Below, one piece after another: positions 44,392 through 52,624 of a stretch of 64,000 nucleotides of DNA. Origin of the DNA: Nitrospirota bacterium (GTDB taxonomy: Bacteria > Nitrospinota_A > UBA7883); contig JAJRZK010000021.1 in the NCBI GenBank assembly GCA_024275315.1, forward strand, positions 35,837 to 99,836. The letters are read 5' to 3'. Below the pieces are notes generated by a model. It saw only the letters and a program-made list of their open reading frames with translations. It made no database searches and was not told the origin of the DNA. Made by a program: the position numbers and the translations under genes. How positions within the stretch are numbered: position 1 is the first letter of the stretch; each line of letters opens with the position of its first letter.

Positions 44392-45744
44392 ATGCGGTAT
44401 TTCAAGACCACGTTCATGTGGATAATCGTGCTTGCCGCCATGGGCGGGTACAGCTACATAGACTTTGAGAGCGCACGGATAGATGAAAAGAGAAAAGATG
44501 AAGCCACGCGGCTCTTCCCGTTTTATCCCAAGGACGTTCTGGCTATCACCCTCAAGAAGGAGCAGAGCCTTATCGAGATGGAACGGTGGGATGACGGCTG
44601 GAGGATTGTCACCCCCATAAAAGCGAAAGCCGACAGCAAAGCGGTTGAAAAGTTCCTGGGGTACGTGACCGACTCCAGGAACGACGCCGATTATGTCATG
44701 GACCCGGATCCTCTGCCTGAGAGGCTGGTGGAGTTCGGGCTTGCCAAGCCGACCGTCAAGGTTACTTTCAAGATAGGCAAGGATCTTAAACCCTACACGA
44801 TGGTGTTCGGCGACCGGGCTCCTGCGATGGGAGTGGCTTTCGCCCGTATCGAGGGGAAAAAGCCTGTGTACCGGGTGTTGTCCTATGTCAGGGGCGAGGC
44901 GAACAAGGATATATACTATTTCCGCGACAAGACCGTTCTTCGGCTGAATCCGGTTAAAATAGACCAGGTGACCATCAAACGTCCGGACGTATTGATTCGG
45001 GCGAAGCTTCCGCCCGACGGGAAATGGGCGCTGGAAAAGCCGATCAAGGCCAGGGCGGATCATAACAAGGTGTTCGAGCTGTTCGGCGCGTTCGCCAACG
45101 CGGAGGTCAAGGAGTTTATTTCCGAGACGAAAGACCATCTTGAGCGATATGGCCTGGACAAACCGCAGGCGGAGCTTTTACTGTGGGAAAGTGGCGACTC
45201 CGAACCCACGGTCAGCATAAAGATAGGCGATCGCAGTCCTCAGAAAAGGGGTTTTTATTGCGTCATGTCCGACAGGGACGCGATAATGTTGCTCGAGGAG
45301 GAAGTCGTCCACGCGGTACCCCGCCAGGCGAAGGAGATTCGTAGCAGGCAGTTGTTCTATTTTGACAAGGACACCCTCAAGAGGATCGAAATTCGGGCTG
45401 ATGGCAGGGAGACGGTGCTGGTAAAGGATATGGAAAAGGAGTGGCGTCGAAACAACGTCAGTGGTGAAAAGCTGGATTTCAACCTGGTCAAATCGTTTCT
45501 TGACGACATGATGGCTTTTGAGATAAAGGACTTTATAACCGACGATCCCGGAGACATGAAAGAATATGGGCTGAACCCTCCCGCGATGCAGGTGCTTATG
45601 TGGCCTGAAGGAAGCGTGACACCCATAAGTCTGAGTATAGGTTCCAGAGCCCCTTCGGGCTATATATATGCGTATACGGGCTTGGAAAAAACCGTTCTGG
45701 CGCTTGACGAGGGTGTGGAACGCTTGCTTAAAACGAAACTATGA
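44392..45744 (+). CDS. DUF4340 protein of the Gld-type ABC module
   Basis: 450 residues, one N-terminal membrane helix (about 5-23), then a periplasmic region made of repeated units of about 130 residues. Each unit contains a core like ERLVEFGLAKPTVKVTFKIG, LERYGLDKPQAELLLWESG and MKEYGLNPPAMQVLMWPEG, so three copies are visible. DUF4340 proteins almost always follow GldG-like genes. AGGTAGGATAG lies before the ATG. Function unknown; likely an accessory of the exporter. Confidence 0.9.
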   Translation: MRYFKTTFMWIIVLAAMGGYSYIDFESARIDEKRKDEATRLFPFYPKDVLAITLKKEQSLIEMERWDDGWRIVTPIKAKADSKAVEKFLGYVTDSRNDADYVMDPDPLPERLVEFGLAKPTVKVTFKIGKDLKPYTMVFGDRAPAMGVAFARIEGKKPVYRVLSYVRGEANKDIYYFRDKTVLRLNPVKIDQVTIKRPDVLIRAKLPPDGKWALEKPIKARADHNKVFELFGAFANAEVKEFISETKDHLERYGLDKPQAELLLWESGDSEPTVSIKIGDRSPQKRGFYCVMSDRDAIMLLEEEVVHAVPRQAKEIRSRQLFYFDKDTLKRIEIRADGRETVLVKDMEKEWRRNNVSGEKLDFNLVKSFLDDMMAFEIKDFITDDPGDMKEYGLNPPAMQVLMWPEGSVTPISLSIGSRAPSGYIYAYTGLEKTVLALDEGVERLLKTKL

Positions 45745-45757
45745 ACTGGAGAACATC

Positions 45758-46411
45758 ATGAAAATAATCAAAGCGGCCTTTGTTGCGCAGGGATTGGCGT
45801 TTTCATTTGCTCTTGTTTGGGCCACGGCCTGCTTCGCCGAAGACGCGCCCAGCGTGGGCAACCTGTTTATCGAAGCGTTCACCGCCAAGGATAGGGCGAG
45901 GATGGAGGAGCTGATAAAGACCAGGACCAAAGAGTTCCCGCCGGAGGTTCAGGCGATGGTGGAATATGCCCTTTCTCCTGGCGTCTCTCCTGAAGAGCAG
46001 GATTTTCTTTTTAACATCGCGGGCAACATAGCGTCCATGTATGGCAAGTACACCGGAGACGACCGTTTGCTAAATGCTGTGCGAAGCAACTATAGCAACT
46101 TGCTGGACAAGAGAAAATCCAGCGCGCTGACTCCCGCCCTGGTCGAGGAGATCAAAAAAGAGCTGACAGCGATAGGAGAAGGCAGGTGGAGGGTGCGTGT
46201 GATAAAGCTGGATGAAAAAGGCTCTCTGATCGTGGATATAGATGTCAAAGAGCCTGAAGGCGGGGGCGAAGGGTTCACTCCGCATGTTGATTTCAAGAAA
46301 AGCCGGAAAGCCAAGGAAATGATAAAGGCCAAGCTTCCTAAAGTGACCAAGGGAAAAATATCCTGGACAAGCATGGGCGTTGGTTTGAAAACAGCTTTTC
46401 TTGACCAATAG
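45758..46411 (+). CDS. Exported protein of unknown function
   Basis: 217 residues from ATG 45758 (TGGAGAAC upstream). The frame is open further 5' but that part overlaps the DUF4340 gene. Signal peptide (about 1-26, ending CFAED), a helical region (KDRARMEELIKTRTKEFPPE), and a beta-rich half with RVRVIKLDEKGSLIVDIDVK. It follows the ABC module by 13 bases and precedes a cytochrome c gene. No family recognised. Confidence 0.65.
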   Translation: MKIIKAAFVAQGLAFSFALVWATACFAEDAPSVGNLFIEAFTAKDRARMEELIKTRTKEFPPEVQAMVEYALSPGVSPEEQDFLFNIAGNIASMYGKYTGDDRLLNAVRSNYSNLLDKRKSSALTPALVEEIKKELTAIGEGRWRVRVIKLDEKGSLIVDIDVKEPEGGGEGFTPHVDFKKSRKAKEMIKAKLPKVTKGKISWTSMGVGLKTAFLDQ

Positions 46412-46440
46412 CCGGAGCGCTAACATAAAGTGAGGACTTG

Positions 46441-46806
46441 ATGAGAGGTATAATTCTGATAATGATCCTGGCCCTGGGCGTCGCGCCTGAGTTTGCCTAC
46501 GCCCAGGACGCCGATAAGGGCAAGACGCTTTTTACGAGAAAGTGTAAAGGTTGCCACAGGTTGACCGATGGTGTGAAAGTGGGACCCGGCCTTGCCGGAG
46601 TCACCAGCCGCCGAACGGAGCAGTGGATTCACAAATGGTTGCAGAATCCCAGAAAAATGATTGAGGATGGAGACAAAACCGCTGTAATGCTCAAGAAAAA
46701 GTACAAAAAGACCATGCGTACCATCAAGCTGATGAAAGACGAGCAAAACAGAAAGGACATAATCGCGTTTCTCAAGCAAAACGACAAGGAACAGGAGAAA
46801 AAATAA
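46441..46806 (+). CDS. Small periplasmic cytochrome c
   Basis: 121 residues from ATG 46441 (GAGG five bases upstream; TTG at 46438 is in frame). Signal peptide ending AYA, haem motif CKGCH with TDGVKVGPGLAGV after it, and a repeat-like segment TEQWIHKWLQNPRKM seen in the dihaem cytochrome at 35320. A clear distal Met is in KKTMRTIKLM or AVMLKKK. The C-terminus is very Lys-rich, giving a basic surface. Electron carrier; partner unknown. Confidence 0.88.
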   Translation: MRGIILIMILALGVAPEFAYAQDADKGKTLFTRKCKGCHRLTDGVKVGPGLAGVTSRRTEQWIHKWLQNPRKMIEDGDKTAVMLKKKYKKTMRTIKLMKDEQNRKDIIAFLKQNDKEQEKK

Positions 46807-46827
46807 CAACTACCATAGGAGGGTGAT

Positions 46828-47163
46828 ATGAAGGTTTCGCTAGCAAAAAATTTCATACTAACGGTAGCCGTTTTTGGGCTTATGTTCGGGGCGTGCACCG
46901 GTGGGGGTGGAGACGACGCGGAAAGCAAGTTCTCCAAAGCTTTAAGCGAGATTAACAGCAACTGGTTTGTCTATGAAATTACCGAGGAAAGGGGAACCCC
47001 GGTGATCAAGGTGGAAGTGTCCGAGATCGTCTCGTTCAAGGACGGTAAAAAGGCGGTGGAGGCCATCAGCAAGGCCGATCCGAAATGGGCGGGGTATATT
47101 GATTTCCAGGACTCTAAAACCGGCACGGTGGTCCGGAAGATGGAAGTGATCCCGGCTACCTGA
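46828..47163 (+). CDS. Small lipoprotein of unknown function
   Basis: 111 residues. Lipobox LMFGAC (Cys about 23) followed by a Gly/Asp-rich linker and a compact alpha+beta domain (WFVYEITEERGTPVIKVEVS). Strong ribosome-binding site AGGAGGGTG. Follows the cytochrome c gene by 21 bases. It converges with the next minus-strand gene, overlapping it by 8 bases. Confidence 0.75.
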   Translation: MKVSLAKNFILTVAVFGLMFGACTGGGGDDAESKFSKALSEINSNWFVYEITEERGTPVIKVEVSEIVSFKDGKKAVEAISKADPKWAGYIDFQDSKTGTVVRKMEVIPAT

Positions 47164-47620
47164 CGTAGTAGGGGTTTTTAAAGACGGACACGGGGCATCT
47201 GGACGCCGATTCAATTTCCTTGTATTTGCCAAGCATCGTCAAACGCATTTTATCGATAGCTGGCAGGTCGAGTTTTTTGAACCGGATTTGCACAAAATTG
47301 ACAGAATAGTCATAGCCAACGATTTCACCTTTTACGGAGGCGACTATTTTTTCTATGGTTTTTCTGCTTGTTTCGGGCGAAAACGTAACATTGATCACAT
47401 TTTTTATGATATCCAGCCCCGTCTGCTCGTCCGTGATGATATCATCCTGGGCAGGGGTGAAAAAACTGCTTCCACCCGAGTTTCCTTTTGATTTCTGCAT
47501 GTATGACGGTCTGTCGTCATTGGAGCATCCTGCGGCCAACATCATCGCCAAAGCGGCTACGCTAACCGCCTGGCGCCATCCGGACAGGGAACTGCAGAAA
47601 ACCATCTTCAGCAAAATCAA
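47156..47620 (-). CDS. Lipoprotein with peptidase-inhibitor/prodomain-like fold
   Basis: 154 residues, or about 148 if translation begins at the internal ATG. Lipobox MLAAGC, then a Ser/Gly linker and a domain with DIIKNVINVTFSPETSRKTI and EIVGYDYSVNFVQIRFK. This resembles the N-terminal prodomains of subtilisin-like proteases (fervidolysin type), but no protease gene is next to it. A stand-alone inhibitor or chaperone-like role is possible. Similarity is by pattern only. Confidence 0.6.
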   Translation of the reverse strand: MILLKMVFCSSLSGWRQAVSVAALAMMLAAGCSNDDRPSYMQKSKGNSGGSSFFTPAQDDIITDEQTGLDIIKNVINVTFSPETSRKTIEKIVASVKGEIVGYDYSVNFVQIRFKKLDLPAIDKMRLTMLGKYKEIESASRCPVSVFKNPYYVR

Positions 47621-47648
47621 CTTCCAATTGGACCATTTACATCAATTG

Positions 47649-48299
47649 TTACTTAGCGCACCTGAAACCGGAAAATGTGTGTGTGTCATCGGGAATGCTG
47701 GTCAAGGTGGAGTAAGTCGCGCTTTTGTTGGCGTCGTCGAAATAAGAGCCGCCCATGAGAATCCTGTACTTCTTCTCGGTACCGTCCCAGCCGTCTACCC
47801 ATTCCCATACGTTACCGCACATGTCCATGGCTCCATACGGGCTTTGGCCGTTTTTATAACTTCCGACAGGTGTGGTGTCGTTAATTTCCGATTCGAGGGT
47901 GTTGGCGTTGGCGCTGTTAAACTCGTTACCCCAGGGGTACACCCTGCCATCTTCGCCACGGGCGGCTTTTTCCCATTCGGCTCGTGTAGGCAGGCGCTTG
48001 CCGACAGATTTGCAGTACCCTTCCGCGTCGAAATAAGAGATTTCGACAACCGGGTGGTTTTCCTTGCCGGCGGGTACGGAAAAATCTTTTTGAAACTCCT
48101 TGTACTGGGCGTTTGTAACTTCGAACTTATCGATTTGAAACTTTTTTACGCTTACTGGTTTCTGATCTTTGCCCGATTTGAACGAGCCACCGGCTACTTT
48201 GACCATGGGAGCGTCACCTGCGATGGCGGGACAAGTGGCTGAAAACAGCGCAACAACAAAGGTTGAAAATGTGACTGAAATGAATTTTCTGGCGTTCAA
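47649..48299 (-). CDS. Exported FGE-sulfatase-fold protein, non-catalytic type
   Basis: 216 residues from TTG 48299, with AAAGGAG nine bases upstream. Signal peptide (about 1-28). The FGE/SUMF1 fold is clear: FEVTNAQYKEFQK, GKRLPTRAEWEKAARGEDGR, VYPWGNEF, MCGNVWEWV and GFRCAK. The active-site Cys pair of formylglycine-generating enzymes is absent: the segment after GGS reads YFDDANKSATYS. As with NirV- or PvdO-like relatives it may bind or modify other proteins. A second member lies at 49743; the two flank a LivJ-type binding-protein gene. Confidence 0.88.
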   Translation of the reverse strand: MNARKFISVTFSTFVVALFSATCPAIAGDAPMVKVAGGSFKSGKDQKPVSVKKFQIDKFEVTNAQYKEFQKDFSVPAGKENHPVVEISYFDAEGYCKSVGKRLPTRAEWEKAARGEDGRVYPWGNEFNSANANTLESEINDTTPVGSYKNGQSPYGAMDMCGNVWEWVDGWDGTEKKYRILMGGSYFDDANKSATYSTLTSIPDDTHTFSGFRCAK

Positions 48300-48364
48300 T
48301 GTATCAAGCTCCTTTAAAATGAAATATAGTCTATATATACATAACCTCAATAATCAAGTATTAA

Positions 48365-49720
48365 ATGGATTGGATTGTTATGACAAGAGCACGTAGAGAA
48401 ATGGTTAGAAGAAATAAAAAAAGATCGGTTATGAAAATGGCCCTGTTTGCGACAACTTTGCTTTTTGCGCCGATGGTTATGGTGACGCCTGGCTCCTATT
48501 CCGGCATGGCCGAGGCGGCCGAACCTGGGCAAAAGCCGAATGATTTCGCCAAGAACGCCACGAGAGCGCCCGCCTCTGAAAGGGCGGCGCCGGAATATGG
48601 TTTCGGCGAGAAAACCGATGAAGAAATAATGATGGAGAGACCCAGACAGACCCGCATCGCCGTGCTCGGTCCCATGACCGGAGAGCTGAAATATTTTGGA
48701 GAGGAAGCCTCCAACGGCGCAGAGCTCGCCTCCGATGAGATAAACGAGCGTGGCGGAATCAAGAACAAGCAGTTCGAGCTTTTGGTGTATGACACCAAGG
48801 GCACGGTGCAGGGAACCAGGGGCGGGGTCGAAACGCTGTTGAAACTGGAGACACTGGCCATCGTCGGCGCCGCCACCAACGAGGTGAGTTTTGCCGCCAC
48901 CAAACTGATCAACGACAATGAGCTTATATTGATCTCGGCCGGGTCGAGACGCAGGCTGGGGGATACAGGTCCGTTCAACTTCAGGAACACACTGGCGGAC
49001 CGGGACGCCGTAAAATACTTTATAAAGTTTATCAAGGAGAAAAAGCGGTACAAAAAATTTGCGCTTTTCAGCCATGTGCTGAACGATTACTCGATACAGC
49101 TTAACGCAATTTTCAAGGCGGAGCTGGTTAACCAGGGGCTCGCCGTCACTCACGAGCTGTTCCTGTGGGGGGACAGTGTCACCAATACCAGCGCCGAGGA
49201 TAACAGCATGGCGGCCCAGGTGGCCAAACTGAAAAAAAATCCGCCGGACGCTGTTGTGTTCACCGGTGACGGATCGGAAGCGGCGAAACTTTTGTCGGAG
49301 CTTAAAAGCCAGGGTATAAAAACCCCCATTGTGGGAGGAGAGGATATCATGGTTCCGCAGATCATCGCCATGGGCGATAAAGCGGTCGGGACGCTGGTGT
49401 ACGGAGGGTTTGATCCGCGGTCCACCAACCCAAAAGTGAGGCGATTTGTAAAATCGTATAAGGACAGGTTTGGCGCGGAGCCTTCAAGGGTGGCGGCGTT
49501 GAGCTATGACGCGTATTACATGCTGGCCGCAGCGATTGAAAAAGCCCCGTCCCTGCGACCGTACCACGTTCGTAAAGCGCTTATGGAAATAAACGGTTTC
49601 GACGGGGTCACCGGAAAGACGTCGATGGGACCTACAGGGGAGGCCATAAAAGAGCCGTATATTTTTGAGCTGGTGAAAAAGGGCAATGGTTACGTTTTTA
49701 CAAGTGTGGCGGGGCCGTAG
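48365..49720 (+). CDS. LivJ-type periplasmic substrate-binding protein
   Basis: 451 residues. A long basic N-terminus and signal (to about residue 55), then a type I periplasmic-binding fold: RIAVLGPMTGELKYFGEEAS, DEINERGGIKNKQFELLVYD, and GAATNEVSFAATKLIND. Genes for branched-chain amino-acid permeases are not adjacent, so an orphan receptor role is likely. It is divergent from an FGE-fold gene and upstream of another FGE-fold gene plus a two-component pair. It could bind a ligand for that kinase. Confidence 0.88.
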   Translation: MDWIVMTRARREMVRRNKKRSVMKMALFATTLLFAPMVMVTPGSYSGMAEAAEPGQKPNDFAKNATRAPASERAAPEYGFGEKTDEEIMMERPRQTRIAVLGPMTGELKYFGEEASNGAELASDEINERGGIKNKQFELLVYDTKGTVQGTRGGVETLLKLETLAIVGAATNEVSFAATKLINDNELILISAGSRRRLGDTGPFNFRNTLADRDAVKYFIKFIKEKKRYKKFALFSHVLNDYSIQLNAIFKAELVNQGLAVTHELFLWGDSVTNTSAEDNSMAAQVAKLKKNPPDAVVFTGDGSEAAKLLSELKSQGIKTPIVGGEDIMVPQIIAMGDKAVGTLVYGGFDPRSTNPKVRRFVKSYKDRFGAEPSRVAALSYDAYYMLAAAIEKAPSLRPYHVRKALMEINGFDGVTGKTSMGPTGEAIKEPYIFELVKKGNGYVFTSVAGP

Positions 49721-49742
49721 TTAGCGAGGAGGTTTTGGTAAG

Positions 49743-50606
49743 ATGAACGATAATGTTGTATATGGGCCGGAACGGAGCCGGATATTGAAAAAATCGATCA
49801 GGAACGCTGTATGTCTTTGCGCGCTGATAGTCGCCACCTCCGTCTTTTCGTCGGGGATAGTCCGCGGAGCCCACGCCAGGCCCGTTCCGGAGAATATGAC
49901 ACTGATCCCGGCGGGTGAATTCCTGATGGGAAGCTCCGACAAGGAGATAGAAGACGTGGTAAAAGTCTTCGGCAAACTGGACCTCTATAAAACATACCCG
50001 TTCGACGCGGAAAAACCGAAAAGGAGATTGTGGCTCAAGGCGTATTACATCGACAGGCACGAAGTGACCAACAAGGAATACGCGAAATTCGTCGAGGCCA
50101 CCGGATACCGAAAACCGGCTCATTGGGAAAAGACAGGGTATGAAAAAAACCAGGCGGACACCCCGGTCTCTTTCGTGACCTACCGCGACGCGGCGGCGTA
50201 CGCAAAATGGGCCGGCAAACGCATGCCCACCGAAGCGGAATGGGAAAAAGCCGCCAGGGGCGACAAGGGATTTGTATTTCCCTGGGGAAACACTTTCGAT
50301 CCATACATGGCCTCCACCGCCGATTCAGACCTGAAATTCCTGTTCGGCCCGCTGTGCAACGCCAACACGGCGAACAAAGTGGAAATGGCCGAGGGCGACA
50401 AAAGCCCCTACGGCGTACGGGATATGGCCGGGAACCTTCGGGAGTGGACAGCGTCCTCCGATGATAAAAACCCGGACATGATGATAGTCAAAGGGGCCTC
50501 CTGGCTGGACCGGTATATAAACGCCAGGGTTGCGCATCGTGAGTTTGTGCACAGGGATTTCAAGAGTCATATTATCGGGTTTCGTTGCGTGAAGGATCTG
50601 GACTGA
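49743..50606 (+). CDS. Exported FGE-sulfatase-fold protein, non-catalytic type
   Basis: 287 residues with an N-terminal signal (to about residue 43). FGE core: MTLIPAGEFLMGSSDKEI, YYIDRHEVTNKEYAKFVEAT, GKRMPTEAEWEKAARGDKG, MAGNLREW and IIGFRCVKD. The catalytic Cys pair is missing (KGASWLDRYINARVAH). GAGGAGG precedes the ATG, 22 bases after the binding-protein gene, so the two are co-transcribed. It probably acts as a binding/lectin-like or NirV-like accessory rather than as a formylglycine-forming enzyme. Confidence 0.88.
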   Translation: MNDNVVYGPERSRILKKSIRNAVCLCALIVATSVFSSGIVRGAHARPVPENMTLIPAGEFLMGSSDKEIEDVVKVFGKLDLYKTYPFDAEKPKRRLWLKAYYIDRHEVTNKEYAKFVEATGYRKPAHWEKTGYEKNQADTPVSFVTYRDAAAYAKWAGKRMPTEAEWEKAARGDKGFVFPWGNTFDPYMASTADSDLKFLFGPLCNANTANKVEMAEGDKSPYGVRDMAGNLREWTASSDDKNPDMMIVKGASWLDRYINARVAHREFVHRDFKSHIIGFRCVKDLD

Positions 50607-50656
50607 TAATGAAACCGCGTTGCGACAACTGGTGATAATAATTATACCTGGCCGAC

Positions 50657-52624
50657 ATGCTTAACCGTATATGGAAGAAATTTACCATAGCCCTTCTGGT
50701 CGTGGCCTTTGTCCCGATATCCTATTTTGGATATCAGGACCTGCAGGCGGCCAAATTGTCGGTGGCGGACAAGGCGCTCCGGGAAATATTCCTCAACTGC
50801 GTGACACGTTCGAAAACCATTGAACAGACGTTTTTGAACGCGAATTACGACATAAGCGATCTTCGGTCAAGCGTGACGATAGAATTTCTGCTGGACACGA
50901 TCCATGATACGCCCGAAGACGCGCTGTACTGGAAAAACCTGGTGGAGAAGGAGTTCATAAGGTTTCTCGGGTTGAAATCCGGGTATTCCAGCGTCGGTTT
51001 TCTGGATGACTACGGCAACGAGACCGTGGTCGTGTCCCGGTTTGGAAAGCAGATCACCGCGCTAAACGAAGTGCGTCTGCTCAACCGGCTCACATCCCCC
51101 TATTACGTGGGCGCGGCCATGCTCCACAGCTATGGAATCGCCGCCACCCCCATGAGAAACTCGGTCCATCCGGCCATGAACCTAGAGGAGCTTACCCTGA
51201 TACGGTATACAACCAAGGTGTTCGACAGGAACGGCAAGCCCGGTGGAGTGCTTTACCTGGACCTGAACGGTTCCGAGATTCTCAGGGGCCTGACGCAAAA
51301 ATCACTTGGCCAGCTTCGGCCGACGGCTCTGGTTACTTCCAAGGGTAACTATATCCACAACCCGTTCTACGTCCCGAGTCCGTCCGATTCCATCACCCAG
51401 CCGATCAGCAACATAAAGTCGTCCTTACCCAAAAAGGTGACCGAACAGATACTGTCTGGCCGGACCGGAATCATAGAGGACGACCCGGACGAGCTTTACG
51501 CGTACAGCGCCATATATCCCCAGAGCGGTAACACCAGCCGTTACTACGTGGTGTTCGACAGGTATCCGAGGAAGCAGCTGGCCTCGAAACTTTACGGTAT
51601 CAAGAAGATGTACGCCACCGGAGCAGTTGGAGCCCTGGTGTTGACCATTGTGGTGGCCGTGTTTCTCTCCCGCGCTCTTACCAGCCCCATTAGCAGGCTT
51701 CGTGAAGGTGTGGAGAAGTTCAGCAGACGGGACATGAGCCAGAGGATTGTCATAAACTCCCGCGATGAGATAGAATCGCTGGCCGCGGCCTACAACCAGA
51801 TGGCCGATTCGTTGCAGGAATACAGCGAGTCGCTCGAGCGAAAGGTGGAGCAACGGTCGAACCAAATCAAGCAGGTGGAGCGCAAGCTGATGCAAGCGGA
51901 GAAACTGGCTGCGCTGGGGTTTTTGAGCGCCGGGGTGGCCCACGAGATAAACAACCCGATAGCCATAATCATAACGAGGCTGGAACTGATGGAAAAGGCC
52001 CTGGACAAGGGAGACGGGGAGACCGTGCGCAAGGATGTAAAAGCTCTGAAAAACCATGCTTTGCGCATAGGGAAAATCGCGGGCAGCTTGCTCACTTTTT
52101 CCCGTGACGATTCACGTTCTCTGGAAGCTGTGGACCTCAACGCCACAGTGGACCGGGTCATCGACCTGATAGAATATCCTGTGGTAAAAAAGAAGATAAA
52201 ACTTGTTCGTGATCTCGCCGATGATCTCCCCATGATATGGGCCAGCCCGACGGGAATGGAGCAGGTGATATATAATATAATCTACAACGCCTACCAGGCC
52301 ACGGACGAAAAGGGTAGAATAACCGTGAGGACAAGGCCGGTGGAGCGGGAAAAAGTGGAGCTTATAATAGCGGACACCGGCGGCGGCATTCCCAAATCCG
52401 CCATAAAGCATATTTTCGAGCCCTTCTTTACCACAAAAGAGGTGGGGCAGGGGACGGGGCTGGGGCTGTCGATAAGCTACGGGTTCATCCATGATTTTGG
52501 AGGCGCTATAAGCGTAGACAGCAAGCCGGGGGAGGGGACCGTGTTCACCATCGTGCTGGACACCGCCTCTGCGAGGTTAAAGGAACGGAAGGATAAGGAT
52601 TCATTGATAGTTACCGATGTCTGA
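50657..52624 (+). CDS. Membrane sensor histidine kinase with Cache-like domain and HAMP
   Basis: 655 residues. Membrane helices at about 9-27 and 318-340 flank a 290-residue extracytoplasmic Cache-like domain. HAMP (LTSPISRLREGVEKFSRRDM), a coiled coil, DHp with GVAHEINNPIAIIITRLEL (intact His), and HATPase with GTGLGLSISYG follow. The gene overlaps the next regulator by 8 bases. The upstream binding protein and FGE-fold protein may help to sense the ligand. Confidence 0.93.
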   Translation: MLNRIWKKFTIALLVVAFVPISYFGYQDLQAAKLSVADKALREIFLNCVTRSKTIEQTFLNANYDISDLRSSVTIEFLLDTIHDTPEDALYWKNLVEKEFIRFLGLKSGYSSVGFLDDYGNETVVVSRFGKQITALNEVRLLNRLTSPYYVGAAMLHSYGIAATPMRNSVHPAMNLEELTLIRYTTKVFDRNGKPGGVLYLDLNGSEILRGLTQKSLGQLRPTALVTSKGNYIHNPFYVPSPSDSITQPISNIKSSLPKKVTEQILSGRTGIIEDDPDELYAYSAIYPQSGNTSRYYVVFDRYPRKQLASKLYGIKKMYATGAVGALVLTIVVAVFLSRALTSPISRLREGVEKFSRRDMSQRIVINSRDEIESLAAAYNQMADSLQEYSESLERKVEQRSNQIKQVERKLMQAEKLAALGFLSAGVAHEINNPIAIIITRLELMEKALDKGDGETVRKDVKALKNHALRIGKIAGSLLTFSRDDSRSLEAVDLNATVDRVIDLIEYPVVKKKIKLVRDLADDLPMIWASPTGMEQVIYNIIYNAYQATDEKGRITVRTRPVEREKVELIIADTGGGIPKSAIKHIFEPFFTTKEVGQGTGLGLSISYGFIHDFGGAISVDSKPGEGTVFTIVLDTASARLKERKDKDSLIVTDV

